34,794 nt of DNA from a virus (IMGVR_UViG_3300008107_000386:1-34794), one strand, 5' to 3'. Positions 18,176 to 27,592 are shown, counted from the first letter of the stretch. Notes: a model not told the origin generated them from the sequence alone. Translations and numbers: made by a program.

Positions 18176-21162
18176 TGGCAATAAATAAATTTACTTGTCC
18201 GCCTCAGAGTAGCGCAGCCAATCAATTCTCAAATAATTTGGTGGGTGTTCAGTTAGTAACTGGTGGTGGTTTAACGCAAGCAAATTTTAACTTCACAACA
18301 AATATTACTGAAAAACAAAACCGAACATTTACTATCGGTACATTTTCAGACCCAATAAATCTTGAGTCAATAAATATTGAAAACAATATTGAGGCTGCGG
18401 ATATATTGGCCAACAACTATAGGGTTTATCCTAATTATGATCTTTCACAAGTTACTAACTTTACACAATACGGTTCATTAACAAAAAGATTTTCAGTATC
18501 CATTACAAAAATAATAAATTATTTTCCTGCGGCATTGGAGGTGTCTCCCCAAACAGCCAGTTTTATAACACAAGAAACCGCAATAAATATTTCCTACGAC
18601 CCGGTAGAAGATGATACAACTTTTGAAATTACTCTTTCTTCAATAAGAAACCCGTTTGATATAGACTATTCAATTAACGCAGACACAAATTCTTTATTCA
18701 ACGAAAATGAAGTTTCTCCATTAAGAAACTTAAAACGAGAGTTTAAGAAATATGCTTTAATTATTGGTGGTAATGAATATCCAGTAAATTATATTTATCC
18801 AACCGACAGTTTATCAACCACATTAAAACTTATCGTTGATGGTAACCCATTTAATGGTAATCAAATATCTTACGATTATTTAGTTATTAGACCAAACAAT
18901 TATGAGGTTAATAGAGTTTTTAATTTGAACTTTGATGCGGTTGAAAACTTTTTGTTGAATAGACAAATCACACCGGCCTACACCGCAACTTTAAAAGTAC
19001 CAAAAGAACAAGATAATGGTACATACAAAATTACAACAGAATTAGTAACATTCCCAAGAGCTGGTTTATGGAATTTAGATATCATAAGTGCAAGTTTTGA
19101 TAATTATTTGAATCAATTAAATGATTTTGCTACAAGTTTAGATGAGTATACTACAAATATAGTATCAAGATTTTTAACTACAGGGGCTTTAAAAGAGTTT
19201 GACACCCCTGATCAAAGATTTGAAAAATTATTACAAATTTACGGAAGAAGTTTTGACGAAACAAAAACATTCATATCTGCATTAGGTAATATGAATAGTG
19301 TTCATTATACAGTTAAAAATGACATACCTTCTCAACTTTTAAAAAATTTAGCTCAAACTTTAGGGTGGGTTACTAATTTCTCACCAATATCTAATGAAGA
19401 ACTTTTACAGGCGGTATTCACAACTCAACCAAACAGATTTCCTGGTTTACAAATAGGACCAACACCTGAAGAATTAAATTACCAATTCTATCGTAACTTG
19501 ATTTTGAATTCTGCGTACCTATTTAAGTCCAAAGGAACTAGAAAATCAATTGAGTGTCTTTTAAGAATGGTTGGTGCACCTGAAGCTTTGATAGATTTCA
19601 ATGAACACATTTATGTTGCCGATCAAAGGATTAACATGAGTGAGTTTACAAAACAATATTATCAAATTACTGGCGGTACATATGTTGAACAATTACCCGT
19701 TTTACAGGGGGATAATACATTTTCAATTCAGGGAATTCAATACACTGGTTTTACAACAACTTCAACTAATATCAATGTTTTAACTACTAGAGGAGACTAT
19801 CCGGTTGATGATTTGGGTTGTCCAAAAATGCCAACACCAACTGAAGAGTATTTCTTCCAAATTGGTGGAGGTTGGTATGAATCAACACCTGATCACAGAA
19901 TGCCTGAATTCGCAGTACCAACAAATATTGTGTTTACAGGTAATAACCCAAATTTTCAAACTCAACTTTTACCTTTTAATTATGGTGAAGAATATCTTAG
20001 TAGATATAGAAACTTCCCATACATGAATTTAGGGTTTAAATTAAGACGAATACAAGACAATAAAAAAAGTTGGGTAGACACTGACCCTACATTACGAGTT
20101 AGTTCTGATGGTGGTTTTACTGCGTACTATGAGGTTGGTGAAGAATGTTTAACATTGAACGTAAAAAATACCGACATAATGATGAATCCTGCACAAGGAT
20201 TAGTTTATGATGTTTGGTCAATGTCAAGACAATACAATTTCCCAATACCTGAACAAGGTTTATTTTACACACCACCGTCTCCTTGTGATATACCTAACCC
20301 GTACCCAAAATTAGGTGGAGTTGATTGGACAACTATAGTACCAAAACCCAAACAAAAAACTTTCTTTGAGTTTGCCCAAACATTTTGGAGAAATATGGTC
20401 AACACTCGTAATCGTCAATTTATTACTGACGGTAAAACAGGAGGTTACCCAACTTTACAGTCAATATATTGGAGATATTTAGAATCTCAAAATTTGGCAG
20501 GAATACAAAATGATAATTTCACCTATCAAACCATGATAGACTATGTTAATGGTATGGGTGATTATTGGATAAGATTAGTTGAACAAATGGTTCCTGCAAC
20601 TACAATATGGAACACAGGTGTCAGATTGGAAAATTCAGTTCTTCATAGACAAAAATATGTTTGGAGAAGACAACCTGGATGTAAGTTTATTCCAGTTCCT
20701 TGTAAACCTTGTAACTTGACGACTGAACTTTATGTTTTTGATTGTCCTGTACAAGAGGTAATTTGTGGATTATATCCTTGGAACAGTGATCCACAAGCTT
20801 CATCCTTTGGTGTTGTTTTAACTCAAACTTTAGAAGGATTTTACATTGACAACGGATTAAATCCATCAACTTGTCAAATAAATACTGTAGTGGTCGATTG
20901 GTATGTAGATATTAGACTTAACAGCGTTGTTTTAACACAATACCAATTTTTAACAACCGTTGGGCCATCTCAATACCCAACAAGTACACAATGGGTCAAT
21001 GCATTACAGACCGCATTAGGTAGTTTACTAACATCAGGATATAGTTATAATATTGATGAAGATAATGAACAGGTGATCGTATTTAACAATAATTGTCAAC
21101 CAAATTTTGATGACATCCAAATAAACGTAGGACTCGAGTTCGATATATATTGTAACGGATAA
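18175..21162 (+). CDS. Large baseplate protein with gpI/gp7-like segment
   Basis: The protein has 995 residues. The best signal lies at about 385-480: SQLLKNLAQTLGW, then NLILNSAYLFKSKGTRKSIE and LLRMVGAPEALIDF. This matches the P2 gpI / T4 gp7 tail pattern, in which a helical 'LxxLAxxLGW' block precedes 'xxKGTxxAIExxLRxxG'. T4 gp7 (about 1,030 residues) is similar in length and lies after gp6, so a wedge role is plausible. The N-terminal 300 residues are beta-type (LNRQITPAYTATLKVPKEQD). The C-terminus has a Cys cluster (CKFIPVPCKPC, about 856-866) and a final domain of about 90 residues that resembles the C-terminus of the next gene's product. It starts and ends in TAATGG overlaps. Confidence 0.72.
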   Translation: MAINKFTCPPQSSAANQFSNNLVGVQLVTGGGLTQANFNFTTNITEKQNRTFTIGTFSDPINLESINIENNIEAADILANNYRVYPNYDLSQVTNFTQYGSLTKRFSVSITKIINYFPAALEVSPQTASFITQETAINISYDPVEDDTTFEITLSSIRNPFDIDYSINADTNSLFNENEVSPLRNLKREFKKYALIIGGNEYPVNYIYPTDSLSTTLKLIVDGNPFNGNQISYDYLVIRPNNYEVNRVFNLNFDAVENFLLNRQITPAYTATLKVPKEQDNGTYKITTELVTFPRAGLWNLDIISASFDNYLNQLNDFATSLDEYTTNIVSRFLTTGALKEFDTPDQRFEKLLQIYGRSFDETKTFISALGNMNSVHYTVKNDIPSQLLKNLAQTLGWVTNFSPISNEELLQAVFTTQPNRFPGLQIGPTPEELNYQFYRNLILNSAYLFKSKGTRKSIECLLRMVGAPEALIDFNEHIYVADQRINMSEFTKQYYQITGGTYVEQLPVLQGDNTFSIQGIQYTGFTTTSTNINVLTTRGDYPVDDLGCPKMPTPTEEYFFQIGGGWYESTPDHRMPEFAVPTNIVFTGNNPNFQTQLLPFNYGEEYLSRYRNFPYMNLGFKLRRIQDNKKSWVDTDPTLRVSSDGGFTAYYEVGEECLTLNVKNTDIMMNPAQGLVYDVWSMSRQYNFPIPEQGLFYTPPSPCDIPNPYPKLGGVDWTTIVPKPKQKTFFEFAQTFWRNMVNTRNRQFITDGKTGGYPTLQSIYWRYLESQNLAGIQNDNFTYQTMIDYVNGMGDYWIRLVEQMVPATTIWNTGVRLENSVLHRQKYVWRRQPGCKFIPVPCKPCNLTTELYVFDCPVQEVICGLYPWNSDPQASSFGVVLTQTLEGFYIDNGLNPSTCQINTVVVDWYVDIRLNSVVLTQYQFLTTVGPSQYPTSTQWVNALQTALGSLLTSGYSYNIDEDNEQVIVFNNNCQPNFDDIQINVGLEFDIYCNG

Positions 21163-23351
21163 TGGCTATAAGTGTATATAACTTAATTGTAAGTGGTGAT
21201 TGTAATAATACAGGGTCAGGAGCCGTTTCTTTTGGAGTAACGGGAGGTACTGCGCCATACGCAATTACTTGTATAAATTCTACATTACCACCAACATCAG
21301 CATTAACAGGGCCTTACGATTATACTGCGATCTCATTGACTGCTGATACGTATTTTTTACAAATTACTGACGCAGGATCTTATTCAATTATCCAATCAAT
21401 ATACATTTCATCAGGAACTACAGCCACAATAGATAGTACACCAACCTCTTGTGGTTTGAATAACGGATCCGTAACAGGTTTTACATCTGGCGCATACGGA
21501 AATGTTAAATTTTCTTTATATGATGGTTCAGATAATTTTATAATTTCGGCACAAACACCAACTTCATATTATGAATTTTTATCTTTATCGGCAGGAACAT
21601 ATTACATTGTTGCGGATGATGGTGGTGGATGTACGGGAATAACGGCATCAGTTATTTTAACACCATCAACAGGTTTTACTTTTGGTGGTTATGTTGTTAA
21701 TGATGGTAGTTGTCTTGGTGGTGCTAGTGGAAAAGTTTTTATAACAGGATTAACCCAACCAACTTCCGCTTACACAATAAATTGGTCAACAAATGTTGGT
21801 TCTCAAACAGGATTTACTGTAACAGGTCTAACTGGCGGAACATATATTGCAACAATTACTGATTCTCAAGGATGTGTTGGTAGTCAATCTTTCACCGTCA
21901 CAACAGTACCTCCACTTGCATCGGGAGGATTTATCACAATAAGTCAACCAACTTGTTTTGCTAATGATGGTATTGTGGAATTTATTGTAGTTGATGGAAC
22001 TGCGCCTTATTTTTTCAGTGGTTCATCAGGACAAGTTGAAGTAACTTTTGATACTTCCGTAACGTTTACAGGATTATCCTCAGGTGCTTACAGTTTTCTT
22101 GTAACAGATGCGGGTCTTTGTACTATTTACGATTCTGTAAGTTTACAAACACCGAATTCTTTTAGTTCGGTCATGGTAAATACCACAAATGCGACATGTT
22201 CAGCAAACGACGGAACTTTACAAGTCATAGTTGATAATGGGTTAAGTACTGAAGCGAGTTTGCAGATATCAATTTCAGGGTCAACAGGAATCAGTCAAGT
22301 TGGTAGTTTAGGTAGCTCAACTCAAACTTTTTATGGGTTGACAAATGGGACCTACATCTATACAGTTTCATCAATTGGTTGTACCTACACGGGACAAACA
22401 ACTATAAATTCAAGTAGTTTATATAGTGCAACTACCCAAGTTACAGGTACAACTTGCGGAACCAATAATGGTATCGTACAAGTAACCGCATCAACTGGAG
22501 GAACATTACCCTACACTTTTACATTAACAGGACCTAATTATAACCCATCAACTTATACAGGACCCCTAAGTACTTTTACTAACTTACCATATGGTAATTA
22601 TACTTTAACAATCCAAGACTCAAGTACACCTTCGTGCACACAAACATATCCTGTTTATGTTGGATACAGCCAAGGGGTTTATTTTGATTTATACCCCCAA
22701 AACCCAATTACAGGAAATGACGGGTCTATTACCGCTTTTATATTATCAGGGGAACCTGAATTTGATCTGACTTGGAGTAGTAATGTTGGTGGTCAAACAG
22801 GATCTACAGTAACGGGACTGACTGCGGGAACTTACAGTCTTAGCGTAGTTGATGCAAGTGGATGTTCATTAACAAAATCGATTGTATTGACAGGAACCAA
22901 AAAATATTCAAGTTATAGATATTATACGGTATGTGAAGAACAATTCTTTGACAGTGGATTGGTGACTAAAAGATCAATGAGGGCCATGTATTTAGAAGGG
23001 TTTGGAGATTTAACAAGTGGTGATACAGGTTGTATAATTAACTCCGCAAACTTTTCAATTTACGCACAAGTTGGTAGTCAGTCTGCTCAGACAGAATTTT
23101 ACACTTCATCGGGAGCAACAGATTACCCAAGTGATGATCTTTGGGCAGATACGATAGTATCAACTTTAGATTCTTTTGTTGGAATATCTGGAGTTACTTA
23201 CGACATAATAACAAATAGAATAAACATAAGTTCATCTTGTGAACAAATTACTGATAATTGTGGTACAACAACCATAAATCCATTGCAGGACAATCAGATT
23301 ATTGTAAATTTACTCATTGATTACAATATATCCTGTGTAAGTTGTACATAA
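21162..23351 (+). CDS. Tail protein with seven SprB-like repeats
   Basis: The 729-residue protein contains about seven tandem repeats of roughly 80 residues (residues 8-580). Each has an NDG/NNG-type turn near its start (for example CSANDGTLQV, CGTNNGIVQV), a GLTxGTYxxxVxD motif (GLTGGTYIATITDSQGC, GLTAGTYSLSVVDASGC) and one or two Cys. This is the SprB repeat pattern, known from the gliding adhesin SprB and other surface proteins of Bacteroidota. After the repeats comes a Tyr-rich linker (KKYSSYRYYTVCEEQFF) and a C-terminal domain similar to that of the preceding gene's product. No signal peptide is seen, as expected for a virion protein. The likely role is an elongated receptor-binding or spacer component on the tail. 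The TAATGG junction suggests co-translation with the 995-residue protein. Confidence 0.82.
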   Translation: MAISVYNLIVSGDCNNTGSGAVSFGVTGGTAPYAITCINSTLPPTSALTGPYDYTAISLTADTYFLQITDAGSYSIIQSIYISSGTTATIDSTPTSCGLNNGSVTGFTSGAYGNVKFSLYDGSDNFIISAQTPTSYYEFLSLSAGTYYIVADDGGGCTGITASVILTPSTGFTFGGYVVNDGSCLGGASGKVFITGLTQPTSAYTINWSTNVGSQTGFTVTGLTGGTYIATITDSQGCVGSQSFTVTTVPPLASGGFITISQPTCFANDGIVEFIVVDGTAPYFFSGSSGQVEVTFDTSVTFTGLSSGAYSFLVTDAGLCTIYDSVSLQTPNSFSSVMVNTTNATCSANDGTLQVIVDNGLSTEASLQISISGSTGISQVGSLGSSTQTFYGLTNGTYIYTVSSIGCTYTGQTTINSSSLYSATTQVTGTTCGTNNGIVQVTASTGGTLPYTFTLTGPNYNPSTYTGPLSTFTNLPYGNYTLTIQDSSTPSCTQTYPVYVGYSQGVYFDLYPQNPITGNDGSITAFILSGEPEFDLTWSSNVGGQTGSTVTGLTAGTYSLSVVDASGCSLTKSIVLTGTKKYSSYRYYTVCEEQFFDSGLVTKRSMRAMYLEGFGDLTSGDTGCIINSANFSIYAQVGSQSAQTEFYTSSGATDYPSDDLWADTIVSTLDSFVGISGVTYDIITNRINISSSCEQITDNCGTTTINPLQDNQIIVNLLIDYNISCVSCT

Positions 23352-23352
23352 A

Positions 23353-23652
23353 ATGCCAAATCAAGTTGTTATATTATCTGCAACTGGCGTTACATCCCCA
23401 TTCAGTGGTACTGCTTGTGATGTGTACGGTAACAATTGTTCCTATATTGGTAGCGGCACAACATTTCCTGTACTTTTTATTCTACCATCACAATTTGACA
23501 CTGCACCAGCACTACAGTTGACCTTAACTGATTCATTGGGTTGCTCAATTTCAGAAATAATATATTGTACTGGTGGTGGAGGACCAGACAAACAATTCCA
23601 AAATTTAGAATATTTCTTCTTTATGAGTGGAGATATCTATCAATTCCAATAA
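23353..23652 (+). CDS. Small Cys-containing protein, paralogue of the product at 32327-32548
   Basis: This 99-residue protein starts 1 nt after the previous stop. It reads MPNQVVILSATGVTSPFSG, then ACDVYGNNCSYI, a hydrophobic LPSQF segment and LTDSLGCSI. The same order (MPxQ...PF...ACD...C.YI...LP....DS..C) occurs in the 73-residue minus-strand product at 32327, so the two are paralogues. The last 25 residues (KQFQNLEYFFFMSGDIYQFQ) are an extension absent from the paralogue. In both loci the small gene directly precedes a large adhesin-like gene, suggesting an adaptor or chaperone for fibre attachment. That function is inferred and no family is recognised. Confidence 0.65.
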   Translation: MPNQVVILSATGVTSPFSGTACDVYGNNCSYIGSGTTFPVLFILPSQFDTAPALQLTLTDSLGCSISEIIYCTGGGGPDKQFQNLEYFFFMSGDIYQFQ

Positions 23653-23656
23653 GACG

Positions 23657-23664
23657 ATATTTAT
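23657..23664 (+). promoter_or_regulatory. Putative late promoter element (ATATTTAT), N8 spacing
   Basis: ATATTTAT starts 5 nt after the stop at 23652 and ends 8 nt before ATG 23673, one base longer than the N7 class. Its place just before this ATG supports 23673, and not an upstream in-frame ATG, as the real start of the fibre gene. Confidence 0.5.
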
Positions 23665-23672
23665 TATTTGAT

Positions 23673-24887
23673 ATGGCATTATTAACAGACCAAATTTTAG
23701 CTACAGGTGTCACCCCAAGTGATTTAATACACATAGTAATAACTGGTGATACCTCACAAAATCCTGCGGGTTCATCATATAAGGCACCAATAAGCCAAGT
23801 TCTTTCTTTATTTACAGGAACTACTGGTGGGAATGAAGGATATTATGGACAGTTTTATGTTAATACAAATCTCTTTGCACCTACATCAGGGACATCTAAT
23901 ACCATACAATTCAGTGGTACTGAATTATCAAATCAGGTAAGTTTGAACACCATGTCGTTAACCAATGACTCAATTATTTTTAATCAGTCAGGTAAATATC
24001 AAATCTATTTTAGAGGTACTTTATATAATGGGGCGTCAACTAAAGAGAGTGTAAGTGTTACATCATACCTCGGATCAAACATTGTAAGATCGGCAATAGA
24101 TAATGTTGACGTTGAGGCAAATGGTGGTTATGAGACAATAAGTTTTGAAAGTTTGGTGGATGTTGTTTCAGGAGAATCTCTATATTTTATATGGAAAACA
24201 TCCAATATATTAACGGGTTTTATAAATAGTGCAGGTCTTTCGACAGGATATAGTATAAACGTTAGTGTTTTTAGTGTTGGAGATGTTTTGAGTGGTGCTT
24301 CAGGTACTAATGGAACTTCAGGAACTAGTGGTGTTAATGGGACTAGTGGTACCAATGGAACCAGTGGAACTAATGGAACTAACGGCACAAGTGGAACTAA
24401 CGGCACAAGTGGAACTAACGGTAGTTCAGGTACTAGTGGTGTTAAAGCTTGGGGATCGTTTATTTCTACAGTCGATCAAACTATTGGTGTGGCGGGAACA
24501 ACTTATAAAATGAGTGCGGATACAACTACAACTAATTCGAATGTAACATTGTCAGGTGGTAGTAGATTTGTTGTTACAAATGGTGGTACGTACAACATAC
24601 AGTTTTCCGCTCAAATAAACAAATCATCAGGAACTCAAGGAAGTGTTTGGATATGGTTGAGTAGAGGAGGTACACCTATTACTGCCACAAACACTGAAGT
24701 TTACTTAGGTGGATCAAGCAATGAAAGAACAGTGGCGGCTTGGAATTGGGTTGATGAGTGTGACGCAGGTGCATATTACGAAATAGAATGGACCGCTGAA
24801 CATAATAATGTGTTTTTAGATTATACCGCATCACCAACATATGGACCGGCAGTTCCATCTTTAATTGTTACTTTGACACAAGTTTAA
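23673..24887 (+). CDS. Collagen-like tail fibre with two C1q-like beta domains
   Basis: I start the 404-residue protein at ATG 23673 (MALLTDQILATG). The in-frame ATG at 23541 would overlap the previous gene and add an implausible Trp/Arg-rich leader. Residues 58-205 form a beta-sandwich resembling C1q/TNF-type heads (QFSGTELSNQVS ... SGKYQIYFRGTLYNG). Residues 208-257 are 16 collagen-like G-X-Y triplets, nearly all GTS or GTN. Residues 258-404 form a second C1q-like domain (TTYKMSADTTTT ... NGGTYNIQFSAQINKSSG), ending PSLIVTLTQV. Such an architecture gives a trimeric fibre with globular ends, probably binding host surface glycans or proteins. The short N-terminus may attach to the baseplate. 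Confidence 0.85.
   Translation: MALLTDQILATGVTPSDLIHIVITGDTSQNPAGSSYKAPISQVLSLFTGTTGGNEGYYGQFYVNTNLFAPTSGTSNTIQFSGTELSNQVSLNTMSLTNDSIIFNQSGKYQIYFRGTLYNGASTKESVSVTSYLGSNIVRSAIDNVDVEANGGYETISFESLVDVVSGESLYFIWKTSNILTGFINSAGLSTGYSINVSVFSVGDVLSGASGTNGTSGTSGVNGTSGTNGTSGTNGTNGTSGTNGTSGTNGSSGTSGVKAWGSFISTVDQTIGVAGTTYKMSADTTTTNSNVTLSGGSRFVVTNGGTYNIQFSAQINKSSGTQGSVWIWLSRGGTPITATNTEVYLGGSSNERTVAAWNWVDECDAGAYYEIEWTAEHNNVFLDYTASPTYGPAVPSLIVTLTQV
24294..24443 (+). repeat. Collagen-like G-T-S/G-T-N triplet repeat inside the fibre gene
   Basis: Sixteen consecutive G-X-Y codon triplets plus a partial one encode residues 208-257 of the fibre. Two 18-nt units (24375-24392 and 24393-24410) are identical, followed by a partial third. 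Other units vary mainly at third codon positions. The reverse strand of the same stretch is an artefactual Pro/Leu/Val repeat. Confidence 0.9.
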
Positions 24888-24925
24888 TCAATTCACTTTT
24901 ATTTAAATTGACTTAATTTTCCTTT

Positions 24926-25906
24926 ATGGAAAAAATTCTTTTTGTCTCCGCACAGCCAGATGTCCCGTACTTTATTTGGCAAATTAAAATTTATGTAAAT
25001 AATTTTATTGAAAGTGGTATTGAACCTCAGCAAATACATGTCGTGTTAGGTTTAGTTAATGGTGAAAAAACTCTGTCCAAGAATGCAGAACAATTAAAAG
25101 AATTGGGTATTAACATTCATTTTTTTGTTGATGATAGAATTAAAAAAAATTACATACCAAGTATTAAACCATATTTAATTTCTAAATGGTTACAGTCCAA
25201 TAAAAGTTTTGGAAACCTTTTTTTTCTTCACGACGCCGATATTGTGTTTAGATCACTACCAAATTTTGATAAACTACTAAATGATAACATTTCTTATTTG
25301 TCAGATACTATTGGGTATATTGGTTATGATTATATTATGGATTGTTGTAATAGGTATGAATTAAAACACCCTAATTCACAAAAAGGACAATTGATAAATG
25401 AAATGGCTGAGGTTATTGGTATCGATATTGAAACAATTAAAATTAACCAACAGAATTCAGGTGGAGGACAGTATCTTATAAAAAATACAACACCTGAAAT
25501 TTGGGATAAGATCTATAAAGACTCAACTAAACTTTATGATCAAATGTTGGATTATCAAAAAAGATTCCCAATCAATCCAGGCCAAATACAATTTTGGACT
25601 GCAGAGATGTGGTCATTACTTTGGAATTTATGGATGTACGGATATAATACAAAAATAACGGATGAGTTAAGTTTTTCTTGGGCTACTGATACTATTGAGA
25701 TTTATGAAAAACATAGAATATTACATATGGCAGGAGTTACCGATGATTTAAAATCTACAAAATTTTATAAAGGTGATTACATTAACGTAGACCCAATTTT
25801 GAAATTAAGACAAAACCCAAATCATTTTGATTATGTCGATAAGAATAGTTCCACAATAAAATATATTGAGAATATGAAATCATTTATTCAAAAATACAAC
25901 ATTTGA
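24926..25906 (+). CDS. Glycosyltransferase, GT-A-like with DxD motif
   Basis: The 326-residue enzyme opens EKILFVSAQPDVPYFIWQI and has a Rossmann-like pattern. FLHDADIVF (residues 100-108) contains a DAD motif (D103/D105), the metal- and nucleotide-sugar-binding DxD of GT-A enzymes. NSGGGQYLIKN (177-187) resembles the NxGxxxxxxN acceptor-side motif of this fold. WTAEMW (224-229) and ILHMAG (H267) could supply further ligand contacts. There is no signal peptide or membrane helix, so it should act in the cytoplasm. It lies between the collagen-like fibre and an SprB-containing protein, both rich in Thr/Ser. Modification of fibre or host glycan are both possible. The leader lacks a good N7 TATTTAT element; a weak ATTTAA sits 19 nt upstream. 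Confidence 0.75.
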   Translation: MEKILFVSAQPDVPYFIWQIKIYVNNFIESGIEPQQIHVVLGLVNGEKTLSKNAEQLKELGINIHFFVDDRIKKNYIPSIKPYLISKWLQSNKSFGNLFFLHDADIVFRSLPNFDKLLNDNISYLSDTIGYIGYDYIMDCCNRYELKHPNSQKGQLINEMAEVIGIDIETIKINQQNSGGGQYLIKNTTPEIWDKIYKDSTKLYDQMLDYQKRFPINPGQIQFWTAEMWSLLWNLWMYGYNTKITDELSFSWATDTIEIYEKHRILHMAGVTDDLKSTKFYKGDYINVDPILKLRQNPNHFDYVDKNSSTIKYIENMKSFIQKYNI

Positions 25907-25907
25907 T

Positions 25908-25914
25908 TATTTAT
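25908..25914 (+). promoter_or_regulatory. Putative late promoter element (TATTTAT), N7 spacing
   Basis: TATTTAT begins just after the glycosyltransferase stop and ends 7 nt before ATG 25922. There is no room for a leader with a Shine-Dalgarno sequence if transcription starts 6-8 nt downstream. Confidence 0.5.
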
Positions 25915-25921
25915 ATAGATA

Positions 25922-27592
25922 ATGATGAATTCAACAACTCCAACTATTAGAAGACCAAATGAATGTGATGTTATTACGATATTTCCTATGGGAGTCGAAT
26001 GCTCGGTATTACAACCTTCAACCGAAAGATCTTTTGATGGTGCAGCAACACTAATAATTACAGGAGGTACACCACCTTATACTATTTTTTGGGAAATTGG
26101 TAGTTTTGCACCGGCTTTGGCAAATATTGGTGTTGGTGAATATAGAGCGACCGTAGTAGATTATTACGGGGATTTTACCGCAAATACAACTTGTGTATTA
26201 ACAGCAACTACCGAGACTTATTCGGGGGTTTGTTTTGTTCTTTCAGGAATTTTACAAAATGAATTAGTTTATATTTCATCCGAAAGTTTAGGGTTAAAAA
26301 ATGGAAAACCATATTATAAAATACAATATGGTGTTGAAACTTATGGATATGTTTTTTGGGATCCAAATAATAATCAATGGATATTCTGTAATACCTTAGA
26401 TTGTCAAGGTAATTATTACAATTATTTAGATAACGGTAATTTCTTTTATCCAACTGGGAATACAGCTCCTGATAATTGGAGATTATACTCTGACTCACCA
26501 TATATAATTACAGAATCAGTTTTAGGTCTTTGCTCAATACCAAAACCCGAAGTAGAACCAACGGACTTATGTGGTACTTTAATCACAGTAAATAACAAAG
26601 GAGGAGGATATTCACTTGTTGAAAATATACAATTTGAGCCGAGTATCGACATAAACGGAGAATCTAGTTGGACTGCGATAACAAATGATTATATTATTTA
26701 TTGGAATACAGGATCAACACCATCACAATGGACTCTTTCAGGATTTAGTAACGTAAATGCAAATGTTGTAAATAACGACCCCTCAAATCCACCAATTAGT
26801 AATTGGCAAGTATTCGGGGATCCTACTATATTAAGTTTTGATGCTAACGTAGGTTTGTGTTCATCGGCTTATACCATTTCAGTTCTTTCTACAGTCAATA
26901 ACGCTGGATGTGAGGCGACAGGTAGTATTATTGCACAAGCATCGGGAGGGCAAGCACCATATCAGTATTCAATAGACGGAGGAGTTACTTATGTAAATTC
27001 ACCAATATTTAACAATCTTACACCTGCGTTCTATACGGTTTATGTTAAAGATTCAAATGGAGTTGTGGGCGTTGGTCAGACAGTACAAATAACAAGTACA
27101 ATACCAACTTCTTATACATTAACATTAAGTGTCAATTATTCAAACAATACATTCACTATTACATCTCCTGTATTACCAGTTGGAGTTACAATAACAGTCA
27201 ATTTAAATCATTTATCAACTTTTAGTTTTTATCCGTCTTCATTACCAAATCAACCAACCTATAATAATGTTACCACAATTAACACTGTTGGACCTATGAC
27301 ATTAGTTAATACATCCAATAACAGTTATCCATTGGCAGGACCTTGTACCGCGGACTTCCCTATAACAGTTATACAACAAACGAATCAATACACAAATACT
27401 TTAAATATAGGTAGTAATCAAACAATAACAGGATCAATTACTAATAATATTATAAATAATCCAAATGGACCTTGTGAGTATGCATCTGGATATTACACTT
27501 TGACCATTTCAAATGGGGTGTTAAATAATTGTACGTGTTGTAATTTAAATTTAGTAAATACGACACCACCATCACAAAATCCTGTACAATAA
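25922..27592 (+). CDS. Putative fibre/adhesin with SprB-like repeats and paired unknown domains
   Basis: The start is ATG 25922 (a second ATG follows directly). The 556-residue protein has an SprB-like domain at about 28-95 (TGGTPPYTIFWEI ... IGVGEYRATVVD). Two related domains follow: A (98-205) and B (216-314), each with a Tyr/Trp-rich core (YGYVFWDPNNNQWIF; YIIYWNTGSTPSQW) and ending in W...GLCS. Then comes a classic SprB repeat at 319-391 (NNAGCEATGSIIAQASGGQA ... VKDSNGV). The C-terminal 165 residues are Thr/Asn/Ser-rich beta-type sequence with a final Cys pair (CTCC). There is no signal peptide. The N-terminal Cys and SprB domains suggest an adhesive structural role. The 7-nt TATTTAT spacing supports the start. 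Confidence 0.7.
   Translation: MMNSTTPTIRRPNECDVITIFPMGVECSVLQPSTERSFDGAATLIITGGTPPYTIFWEIGSFAPALANIGVGEYRATVVDYYGDFTANTTCVLTATTETYSGVCFVLSGILQNELVYISSESLGLKNGKPYYKIQYGVETYGYVFWDPNNNQWIFCNTLDCQGNYYNYLDNGNFFYPTGNTAPDNWRLYSDSPYIITESVLGLCSIPKPEVEPTDLCGTLITVNNKGGGYSLVENIQFEPSIDINGESSWTAITNDYIIYWNTGSTPSQWTLSGFSNVNANVVNNDPSNPPISNWQVFGDPTILSFDANVGLCSSAYTISVLSTVNNAGCEATGSIIAQASGGQAPYQYSIDGGVTYVNSPIFNNLTPAFYTVYVKDSNGVVGVGQTVQITSTIPTSYTLTLSVNYSNNTFTITSPVLPVGVTITVNLNHLSTFSFYPSSLPNQPTYNNVTTINTVGPMTLVNTSNNSYPLAGPCTADFPITVIQQTNQYTNTLNIGSNQTITGSITNNIINNPNGPCEYASGYYTLTISNGVLNNCTCCNLNLVNTTPPSQNPVQ

Noticed and set aside
23541-23672. Upstream start for the collagen-like fibre gene
   Set aside because: It would overlap the 99-residue gene by more than 100 nt and add a Trp/Arg-rich leader; the ATG at 23673 has its own promoter-like element.
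24128-24406. Reverse-strand Pro/Leu/Val repeat ORF (PLVPLVPLV)
   Set aside because: It is the antisense shadow of the collagen-like repeat; the plus-strand gene is coherent and the reverse product is artefactual.
24294-24443. Tandem repeats that might be read as a CRISPR array or iteron origin
   Set aside because: The units are codon triplets in a fibre gene, with no spacers, and vary mostly at third codon positions.
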